NCBI GenBank assembly: GCA_003168315.1
Contig: PMSP01000239.1
Coordinates: forward strand, 1 to 5,206
From: Opitutaceae bacterium
GTDB taxonomy: Bacteria > Verrucomicrobiota > Verrucomicrobiia > Opitutales > Opitutaceae
Reading direction: 5' to 3'
DNA length: 5,206 nucleotides
In this document: positions 1 to 5,206 of the stretch, piece after piece
How the letters are laid out: every line of letters begins with the position of its first letter
Numbering within the stretch: the stretch's first letter is position 1
Notes under the pieces: model-generated
What the model was told of the DNA's origin: nothing
What the model saw: only the letters and a program-made list of their open reading frames with translations
The model's database searches: none
Program-made: the position numbers and the translations under genes

Positions 1-1
1 A

Positions 2-679
2 CGCTGGGGCGTGCAGATCGAGGTGGTCGCGGCCAACGTCGAGCCAACGCGCAAGGAGGCGTCCGATTGCTATCGGCCTGCAGGGGATGCGGATTGGCTC
101 CCCGCTCCCAACGACGTTGTTTGCATGTCCCATTTGCCAGGCTGCCCGGAGCTGCCGTTGTTCGAGAGCTATGCAAGCTGGTTCGCGGCGCTGGTCGCAT
201 GGATGCCGCGGGCCCTCACGCCCGCGCGCATCCGGGTGACGGAGTTCCGCCCAGGAATCTGGGTCGGCAGCCGTGCCCGGGTCTCGCCGATTGCCAAGCT
301 GATCGCGCCGTGCTGGATCGGCGACCAGGCTTCAGTGGGGGCGGGCGCCGTTGTGGGCCCGTGCGCAATCCTTGAGGATCGCGCCGTCGTCGAGGGGAAG
401 GCCAGCGTCGCACAAAGCTGGGTTGGCCCCGACACCTTCGTGGGCCCCATGACTTCCGTGTCGAACTCATTGGCGTGGGGCAGCACCCTGGTTGACTGGC
501 GAACCGACTCATCGCTCCACGTTCCGGACCCCTTCCTGCTAAGCTCCCTTTCTAAGTCGCCGTATGCGGCTACGACGGACCGATTCGGCCGGACGCTGGC
601 CAAGCCTGAGATCTCAGGATCTCAATCCGGCCTGGTCACGGCGCTACGGGCCCGCATGGGCCGGGAGTCCAACCCCTAG
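2..679 (+). CDS. Left-handed beta-helix protein, probable sugar-nucleotidyltransferase C-terminal part (5' truncated)
   Basis: The reading frame is open to the left window edge, so the true start lies upstream. The GTG at 11 is only an internal valine codon, in a WGVQIEVV context that resembles part of a nucleotidyltransferase core. The visible 225 or so residues hold a linker region (including a DVVCMSHLPG stretch), then from about 257 to 475 a run of imperfect hexapeptide repeats (WVGSRA, WIGDQA, SVGAGA, VVGPCA, WVGPDT) typical of a left-handed beta-helix, then a DPFLLSSL motif and a Ser-rich tail. Sugar-phosphate nucleotidyltransferases of polysaccharide clusters often carry such a C-terminal helix, which serves assembly or regulation. 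The catalytic G-G-x-G-T-R loop would lie outside the window, so activity cannot be confirmed. A hexapeptide acyltransferase is the main alternative. It is followed after 30 bases by the STAS gene on the same strand. Confidence 0.62.
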   Translation, partial: RWGVQIEVVAANVEPTRKEASDCYRPAGDADWLPAPNDVVCMSHLPGCPELPLFESYASWFAALVAWMPRALTPARIRVTEFRPGIWVGSRARVSPIAKLIAPCWIGDQASVGAGAVVGPCAILEDRAVVEGKASVAQSWVGPDTFVGPMTSVSNSLAWGSTLVDWRTDSSLHVPDPFLLSSLSKSPYAATTDRFGRTLAKPEISGSQSGLVTALRARMGRESNP

Positions 680-709
680 CCCCCAGGCCCTGCCTCGGAC
701 AAACAGCCA

Positions 710-1015
710 ATGAAAATCGAAATACTGGGTCCGTGCCTGAGCGTCTCCGAAATCCAGGAGCTGACCGCCGTCAACTCGGCGCGCTTCCGCGACGAGGTCA
801 ACGCGGCCCTCACGGGCTCGACGATGCTTATCGAGGTCAACCTCTCGAAGACGCGCTTCATGGACAGTAGCGGGCTCGGGGCCCTGTTCGCCCTCTACCG
901 GGCCACCGCCCAGCGTGACGGCGTGACCCTGCGCCTACTCAGTCCGATGCCAGAGATACAACAACTGCTTGAGTTGACCCAGATGCAGCAGCTTTTCGAA
1001 ATCGTCAGACGCTGA
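710..1015 (+). CDS. STAS-domain protein, anti-sigma factor antagonist type (SpoIIAA/RsbV/SypA-like)
   Basis: This 101-residue protein consists of one STAS domain and nothing else. Residues 50-59 read FMDSSGLGAL, the signature around the phosphorylated serine of SpoIIAA and RsbV, with Asp52, Ser53 and Ser54; one of the two serines is the likely phosphosite. The preceding strand LIEVNLSKTRF and the following helix, strand (VTLRLLSP) and C-terminal helix complete the fold. Proteins of this kind bind an RsbW-type kinase when unphosphorylated and are released once phosphorylated, so they act as cytoplasmic switches. The gene lies 30 bases after the nucleotidyltransferase-like gene and 4 bases before a kinase/phosphatase gene that is its obvious partner. 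No clear Shine-Dalgarno motif precedes the ATG; the start is chosen because the protein then has the normal single-domain length. No sigma factor gene is visible, so the output may be a non-sigma target, as for SypA. Confidence 0.93.
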   Translation: MKIEILGPCLSVSEIQELTAVNSARFRDEVNAALTGSTMLIEVNLSKTRFMDSSGLGALFALYRATAQRDGVTLRLLSPMPEIQQLLELTQMQQLFEIVRR

Positions 1016-1019
1016 ACCC

Positions 1020-2924
1020 ATGGCCGCTCCCTCGATCGAGCCGGCCAGGCCAGCGACACTCCGCCTCGCATTTTCTCCCGACCTTGAGTCCGCCCGGGAG
1101 GTATCGGTCGCGATACGCCATTTTCTCGCCGAGCAGGGCGTGGCGGAAAGGGAGCTTTTCTCATACGAGCTGTGCATCGCCGAGGCCAGCAGCAACGCGG
1201 TCGAGTACGCGGAGGGTCCCTTGAAGTGCATCAAGCCCATCGCCGAGGCGCTGTGCACGCCGACCCAGATCGAATTGCGGGTGACCGATCACACCGCCGG
1301 CTTTGCCCTACGCGAACGCCTTTCCGCGCCCTCGCCGCTGACCGACCGCGGGCGCGGGCTGTTCCTCATTCAGTCCGTGATGGATGAGGTGCGGTACCTT
1401 CGTGGCACGAATGAGAACATTCTGGTCATGCGCAAGAAGCGCCTTTCCAGTGCAGCGCCCAAGGAGGCCCTGTCGCGGAGTCCCTCCGAGGCCCCCTCCC
1501 TTGAAAAATGCCAGCTCCAGCTCGCGGAGGCCAATACGAAGATGGAGATAATGGCGGACGAGCTGCAGCTCCGATCCGAGACGCTTGCCTCCGTCTTCCG
1601 GTGCTGCGCCGAGCTTGGTAGCATCGACAATGCCTCCGACGGGTTCGAGGGGAGGATCCTCATCGATCTCCTCCACCTCACGTCCGCGGACTGGTACGTC
1701 CTGCGCATGCTTTCCCCCGACGGGCGAAGGCTGGTCGTTTCCGCGGCCTCCGAGTCCGATCTGGACTCCGGGCCCGTCGAGCTCTGGGCCAACGGCAACG
1801 TTTCCGCATGCATCGAGAAACTGGTGGCCGTCGGCCAGAAGGCCGCAAGATTTGACATGCGCGAGTGCTTTGACCCGGCCGAGCCCCTGCGCGCGGTCGG
1901 GCCCGAGGGGACCGGGCACGTCTGTCCGCTTTCCTTTGGCGGCACACTGGTTGGGACAATAGCGGTCGGCCGGCGCAGCGGAGATTTCCCGCTGGGGCGG
2001 CTCCAGGACGAGGTCATACGCGCCTTCGCCGAGTTCCTGGCGATCCAGACACTCAACCTGAGGCGCCAGAGGGAGGACGTGCGGAGCCGCGTGATCACCC
2101 GCGAGCTCGAGATCGCGCAGGACATACAGCACCTTCTCCTGCCGCGCACCCTTCCCCAGCTGTCCGGCTTCGGCCTGGCGGGCGGATGGCAGAGCGCCCG
2201 CGAGGTCGGGGGTGATTTCTACGACGCCATCGCCCTCGGCGACCAGTCGCTCCTCCTGATGATCGCGGACGTGATGGGAAAGGGCGTGCCCGCCGCATTG
2301 TTCGCCACGACGATGCGCGGCCTGCTTCGGGGGCTCGCCTCGCACGGCTCCGATCCGTCCAAGCTTCTCAGCGAACTAAACCGCCTTCTCTACAATGAGC
2401 TCTCATCGGTCTCAATGTTCATCACCGCGCAGATCGTGCGCGTCGACCTGAAGGCCCGCGAGCTGACGGCGGCAAGCGCGGGCCACTGCCCTCCCCTCTT
2501 TGTCCTTCCGGGGCGGCGCTCGGTCTCAAGCATGCCGATTCGGGGCCTTCCGCTGGGCGTGATGCCGGACACCGTCTATCCCCGCCTGACCGCGCGCATG
2601 GGATCGCCGGCGGCCGTCCTTCTGTACACTGACGGCCTCACCGACACGCGCAATGCCGCCGGCGAAACCTATGGCATGCACCGGTTGAAGGCCTGGCTGC
2701 GGGTCAATGCAAACCCAGGGCGCACCGCGATGGAGCTGCGCGACCGCCTGGCAACGGACCTTAATCAGTATCGCGGCGACGCGGTTATCGACGATGACCA
2801 GGCCTTTCTCATATTGACGGAGGAGCGCGTCGGCGCGTCGCCAAGGGCCGCGCGACCCATCCGCCTCCGCCGCGGCTCCTTCCTGTTTCCCGCGTGCGCC
2901 TGTGAGCTAAAGGTCGGCCAATGA
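1020..2924 (+). CDS. RsbW-like kinase / GAF-like sensor / PP2C (SpoIIE-type) phosphatase fusion
   Basis: This 634-residue soluble protein combines three modules. Residues about 14-140 form a GHKL ATPase of the anti-sigma kinase type, with an N box (Glu55, Asn59), a G1-like DHTAGF (Asp90, Gly94) and a G2 box GRGLFLI from Gly111. Residues about 157-200 look like a coiled coil. Residues about 204-350 resemble a GAF domain, ending in an AFAEFLAIQTLNL helix. From about 355 a signalling-helix linker (ELEIAQDIQHLLLPR) leads into a PP2C domain with metal-binding GGDFYD (Asp399), ADVMGKG (Asp417, Gly420), SAGHCPPL, YTDGLTD (Asp538) and DDDQ (Asp591-593). The phosphatase set looks complete. A basic tail of about 30 residues follows. 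The expected substrate is the STAS protein encoded 4 bases upstream: the N-terminus would phosphorylate it and the C-terminus dephosphorylate it, with the GAF-like region tuning the balance. The 3' end overlaps the next gene by 4 bases. No transmembrane segment or signal peptide is seen. The GAF call is the least certain part. Confidence 0.92.
   Translation: MAAPSIEPARPATLRLAFSPDLESAREVSVAIRHFLAEQGVAERELFSYELCIAEASSNAVEYAEGPLKCIKPIAEALCTPTQIELRVTDHTAGFALRERLSAPSPLTDRGRGLFLIQSVMDEVRYLRGTNENILVMRKKRLSSAAPKEALSRSPSEAPSLEKCQLQLAEANTKMEIMADELQLRSETLASVFRCCAELGSIDNASDGFEGRILIDLLHLTSADWYVLRMLSPDGRRLVVSAASESDLDSGPVELWANGNVSACIEKLVAVGQKAARFDMRECFDPAEPLRAVGPEGTGHVCPLSFGGTLVGTIAVGRRSGDFPLGRLQDEVIRAFAEFLAIQTLNLRRQREDVRSRVITRELEIAQDIQHLLLPRTLPQLSGFGLAGGWQSAREVGGDFYDAIALGDQSLLLMIADVMGKGVPAALFATTMRGLLRGLASHGSDPSKLLSELNRLLYNELSSVSMFITAQIVRVDLKARELTAASAGHCPPLFVLPGRRSVSSMPIRGLPLGVMPDTVYPRLTARMGSPAAVLLYTDGLTDTRNAAGETYGMHRLKAWLRVNANPGRTAMELRDRLATDLNQYRGDAVIDDDQAFLILTEERVGASPRAARPIRLRRGSFLFPACACELKVGQ
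2909..2913 (+). promoter_or_regulatory. Likely ribosome binding site (AAAGG) for the phosphodiesterase gene
   Basis: AAAGG lies 7 bases before the ATG at 2921, inside the last codons of the kinase/phosphatase gene. Together with the ATGA stop/start overlap it supports this start and suggests translational coupling. Confidence 0.5.
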
Positions 2925-4105
2925 AGCGGCTTCTCCCGTTGTTCGTGTTCGTCGACGCCTGCGGCTGGGAGATTATAAAGGATCATCCCTTCGCGCGCTC
3001 GCACGCGCCCGAGCGGCGCAAACTCAGGTCGGTCTTCGGCTACAGCTCGGCCTGCATCCCGTCCATCCTGTCGGGACGCTGGCCGGTGGAGCACCGAAAC
3101 TGGTGCTACTTTGTCTATGATCCCCCGCATTCGCCGTTTCGGGGGCTGCGCCATCTCAGATGGCTCCCGAAGGCGCTGACCAGCCGGCGCTTCTTCCGCC
3201 ACCGGCTTTCCCGCGCGCTCAAGGTCCACCTGAAATTCCGGGGCTACTTCGACCTGTACAACATCCCCTTTGAGCACATCTCCATGTTTGACTTCTCGGA
3301 GAAGAAGAACCCGCTGCAGCCAGGCGGGCTGAACCGCGGGCCCAACATATTCGACCACATGAAGGATCGCGGCATCGCCTGGCACGTGAGTGAACCCAAG
3401 CTCGGGGAAAGGCAGAACCTCGATGCCCTGCTCGCCGACATCAGGAGCGAGAGCATTGATTTCGGCTTCCTCTACTGGCCCGAACTGGACGGACTCCTCC
3501 ACCGGGTCGGCAACACCTCGCCTGAGGTCCCGGCAAAGCTGAGCGCCTACGAGCCGTGGCTCGACGAGCTCATGGCGTGCGCCCGCGAACACTACGACGA
3601 GGTGCTGCTCACCGTCTTCAGCGACCATGGCATGGCGAATTGCGACCGGCTCCTCGACCTCCGGGCCCGGCTGGAGCCGCTGGGCCTGCGGATGGGGCGG
3701 GATTATGCGGTTGTATATGACTCCACAATGGCCCGTTTCTGGTTCTTCGACGAGCGGGCGCGTAGCCTCGTGACGGAATGCCTTAAGGGCGTGCCCGAGG
3801 GCCGGGTCATGCCGGACGAGGAGCTTGAAGAGCTCGGCGCGCTGTTTCCGGACCGCCATTTCGGCGAGCTTATCTTCCTCGTCGAGGAGGGCGTACTGAT
3901 CGTTCCAAGCCACATGGGCGAACGCCCCATCCGCGCAATGCACGGCTATCATCCCGACGCGCGCCATAGCTACGCAAGCATGCTCACCAACTATTCCGAT
4001 GTGCCGGACAGCGTCACCGCCATACCCCACACATACCATCTCATGGCCGCACAGGCCGAACGCGCGGCAATGCTCAACCGCGCACCCGAGCTGTCCGTCA
4101 TCTGA
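2921..4105 (+). CDS. Alkaline phosphatase superfamily protein, type I phosphodiesterase/nucleotide pyrophosphatase-like
   Basis: This 394-residue protein has the ordered metal-site motifs of the alkaline phosphatase superfamily: an N-terminal strand ending in Asp12 (VFVDACGW), a nucleophile region GYSSACIPSILSGRWP (residues 40-55, Ser42 or Ser43 the likely nucleophile), PELDGLLH (Asp190, His194), SDHGM (Asp235, His236) and MHGYHPD (His341). These fit a two-metal (usually zinc) phosphodiester or pyrophosphate hydrolase. The N-terminus is the first core strand rather than a signal peptide, so a cytoplasmic enzyme is likely. Between the motifs, GYFDLYNIPFE (from Gly108) and EKKNPLQPGGLN (from Glu127) resemble, from memory, a subgroup annotated only as nucleotide pyrophosphatase/AlkP family. 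The substrate is unknown; a sugar nucleotide or lipid-linked sugar pyrophosphate would fit the neighbours but is inference. The gene starts in an ATGA overlap with the kinase/phosphatase gene and its 3' end overlaps the opposing deacetylase gene by 8 bases. Confidence 0.87.
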   Translation: MKRLLPLFVFVDACGWEIIKDHPFARSHAPERRKLRSVFGYSSACIPSILSGRWPVEHRNWCYFVYDPPHSPFRGLRHLRWLPKALTSRRFFRHRLSRALKVHLKFRGYFDLYNIPFEHISMFDFSEKKNPLQPGGLNRGPNIFDHMKDRGIAWHVSEPKLGERQNLDALLADIRSESIDFGFLYWPELDGLLHRVGNTSPEVPAKLSAYEPWLDELMACAREHYDEVLLTVFSDHGMANCDRLLDLRARLEPLGLRMGRDYAVVYDSTMARFWFFDERARSLVTECLKGVPEGRVMPDEELEELGALFPDRHFGELIFLVEEGVLIVPSHMGERPIRAMHGYHPDARHSYASMLTNYSDVPDSVTAIPHTYHLMAAQAERAAMLNRAPELSVI

Positions 4106-4913
4106 GAGGCACACCGCCCTTGGCCACATCGTCAAACGAGACGACGCGAACGTCCTGACGGCTTGCGAGCCAGTCGGCGACCTCGTGAGCTATGCCGATC
4201 AATTTCTCATCCGGTACGCCGCCCCGGAAGAACTCCCACCAATGCATGACGAGCACGGTAAGCGAAGCTCCCTCCACGGCCTTTCGGACCGAGGCCAGCA
4301 TCTGTTCGCGCGGTCGTCGAAAGGAGAGCAGGCAGCCGGGGTGGCTCAGCAAGTATTCCCCGCCTGCGCGCCAGTGCTGGTGCCCTAATAGCTTCTTCAA
4401 CGCAAAAGCCGCCCACCACCGCCGCGGCAGCCTCCGGGCCTCGAACCATCCTGTTGAGATCACGTCGAATCTAGCGGCTACCTCGACGAACGCAGCGCGG
4501 GACATCCGGTCATAGGGCGCAACGAAGGCCCTCGGCCGCCCAAGCCCGGCCTCCCCCAGGAACTGCGCGCCCAGGTCGAGGCGGCGTGCCAGCTCGACTC
4601 GATCGGTGCCCCCGAACTCAAAGATGTCGTGATGGCAGCCATGCTGCACCACATGGTATCCGGGCTCGCCCCTGATATACTCCACAATCTCGCGGGCCAG
4701 CCCGATCGGGGCGAGGGGGGTGCTTGGCCCGCGCCCCGATGTGAGATAGCCCTCAAGCCAGCCGTCGGGCGTTCTCACGTCGGTGCGCACCTCGGGAATC
4801 ACGGCCAGGTTGACCGGCATGCCGCGGTCTAGAAAGGGACGGTAGATTCGCTCCAGACACGCCGGGGGCGTGAAGGCGCTGGTGTCATCGTCCCGAAGAA
4901 TGACGTAGTGCAT
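4098..4913 (-). CDS. Polysaccharide deacetylase-like protein (NodB/DUF2334-type fold)
   Basis: The 271-residue product has the marks of a (beta/alpha)-barrel carbohydrate deacetylase: an N-terminal strand with the acidic metal motif LRDDD (Asp8-Asp10), a histidine motif HGCHH (His91 and His95, matching HxxxH), FVAPYDRMS (Pro133) in the place of the third motif, and MHWWEFF (His224) near the C-terminus. This suggests a metal-dependent hydrolase that removes N- or O-acetyl groups from a glycan or sugar intermediate. There is no signal peptide or membrane segment, so it would act in the cytoplasm unless exported otherwise. The ATG at 4911-4913 is firm: it has a GGGGAG motif just upstream, and the next methionine would remove the Asp motif. 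The gene begins inside the end of the glycosyltransferase gene (29-base overlap), so the two are probably co-translated. Its stop codon lies inside the opposing phosphodiesterase gene. Confidence 0.85.
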   Translation of the reverse strand: MHYVILRDDDTSAFTPPACLERIYRPFLDRGMPVNLAVIPEVRTDVRTPDGWLEGYLTSGRGPSTPLAPIGLAREIVEYIRGEPGYHVVQHGCHHDIFEFGGTDRVELARRLDLGAQFLGEAGLGRPRAFVAPYDRMSRAAFVEVAARFDVISTGWFEARRLPRRWWAAFALKKLLGHQHWRAGGEYLLSHPGCLLSFRRPREQMLASVRKAVEGASLTVLVMHWWEFFRGGVPDEKLIGIAHEVADWLASRQDVRVVSFDDVAKGGVPLR

Positions 4914-5206
4914 TTTTCTCCCCGATTAGTTCCTCGTACAGCCGCTTCATCCGGTCGGCGTGGATCGAGGTGTCAAACTCGGCGACCGCCTTCGCCCGTC
5001 CCGCCGATCCCCATTGGATCGCCAGCTCCCGCTGCGCCAGGACCCGGTCCACGGCCGAATGGAAGGTCGCAGGCCGGTCGAGGTCAAAAAGCAGCCCGTC
5101 GACCCCGTCAGTCACGAGAGCCGTGGCGCCGGACGTCCGGCTTGAGATAACGGGCGTTCCAGCCGCCCAAGCCTCGACAATCACGATTCCGAACGTCTCG
5201 GACCTT
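4885..5206 (-). CDS. Glycosyltransferase family 4 (GT-B), C-terminal end only (5' truncated)
   Basis: The frame is open through the right window edge; about 106 C-terminal residues are present. They begin SETFGIVIVEAWAAGTPVI, which contains the EX7E motif of retaining GT-B glycosyltransferases (Glu encoded at 5197-5199, second Glu seven residues on). Next comes SGATALVTDGVDGLLFD, the usual donor-nucleotide pocket of family 4, then the closing helices (RVLAQRELAIQWGSAGRAKAVAEF, in two parts) and a short tail. Such enzymes move a sugar from a nucleotide donor onto a growing lipid-linked glycan at the cytoplasmic membrane face. Donor and acceptor cannot be told from this fragment. The GTG at 5184 is not the start, because conserved residues lie upstream of it. 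The gene ends 29 bases inside the deacetylase gene, which points to a shared transcript and linked glycan assembly and modification. Confidence 0.93.
   Translation of the reverse strand, partial: RSETFGIVIVEAWAAGTPVISSRTSGATALVTDGVDGLLFDLDRPATFHSAVDRVLAQRELAIQWGSAGRAKAVAEFDTSIHADRMKRLYEELIGEKNALRHSSGR
4918..4923 (-). promoter_or_regulatory. Likely ribosome binding site (GGGGAG) for the deacetylase gene
   Basis: On the minus strand GGGGAG is followed by AAAA and then the ATG at 4913. The 4-base spacing is short but usable, and the site lies inside the glycosyltransferase coding sequence. It supports the deacetylase start. Confidence 0.55.

Noticed and set aside
11..13. GTG at 11 as the start of the first gene
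   Set aside because: The frame is open upstream to the edge and the GTG sits inside a WGVQIEVV stretch, so it is read as internal.
610..624. Short direct repeat GATCTCAGGATCTCA near the end of the first gene
   Set aside because: It is a single 6-base duplication within coding sequence, too short to mean more than chance or a local slippage event.
1308..2345. Minus-strand open frame of 345 codons opposite the kinase/phosphatase gene
   Set aside because: It is a shadow of a well-supported coding region, is low in recognisable motifs, and has no ribosome binding site or neighbour that supports it.
2765..4135. Long minus-strand open frame of 456 codons opposite the phosphodiesterase gene
   Set aside because: It mirrors a gene with all the expected catalytic motifs and shows no recognisable domain itself. 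Long antisense frames are common in GC-rich DNA.
4106..4200. Possible terminator for the plus-strand operon downstream of its last stop
   Set aside because: No stable GC-rich stem followed by a T run could be found; the region is coding for the opposing deacetylase.
4629..4832. Small plus-strand open frame inside the deacetylase gene
   Set aside because: Its composition is that of the opposite strand of a real gene, with no ribosome binding site and no recognisable motif.
5182..5184. GTG at 5184 (minus strand) as the glycosyltransferase start
   Set aside because: The conserved SETFGI residues of the EX7E motif are encoded upstream of it, so the gene continues past the right edge.

Overview
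The window is a gene-dense, GC-rich piece of a bacterial chromosome that looks like part of a surface- or exo-polysaccharide locus. Six protein genes fill almost all of it, with no RNA gene, mobile element or CRISPR array visible. The lineage cannot be fixed from the sequence. The GC-rich codon use and mix of domains would fit Verrucomicrobiota, Planctomycetota or a delta-proteobacterial group, but this is a guess.

Region 1 (1-4105, plus strand) reads as one operon. It starts with the 3' part of a left-handed beta-helix protein, probably a sugar-nucleotidyltransferase, cut by the window edge. A 30-base gap follows, then a single-domain STAS protein (anti-sigma-factor-antagonist type, 710-1015). 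Four bases later comes a 634-residue protein with an N-terminal RsbW-like ATPase/kinase domain, a coiled coil, a GAF-like sensor region and a C-terminal PP2C/SpoIIE phosphatase domain (1020-2924). Its stop overlaps the start of an alkaline-phosphatase-superfamily phosphodiesterase (2921-4105) in an ATGA junction.

Region 2 (4098-5206, minus strand) runs toward region 1. It holds the C-terminal end of a family-4 glycosyltransferase (cut by the right edge), overlapped by 29 bases by a NodB/DUF2334-like polysaccharide deacetylase. The deacetylase and the phosphodiesterase overlap tail to tail by 8 bases.

The main point of interest is the STAS plus kinase-GAF-phosphatase pair placed among sugar-handling genes. 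It is a compact partner-switching module in which one polypeptide could both phosphorylate and dephosphorylate the STAS protein. The closest precedent I know is SypA/SypE of Vibrio fischeri, where a STAS protein and an RsbW-REC-PP2C protein control polysaccharide-dependent biofilm. Here a GAF-like region sits where SypE has its receiver domain, so the input would be a ligand or partner rather than a phosphorelay. That the module controls the surrounding glycan genes is inference.
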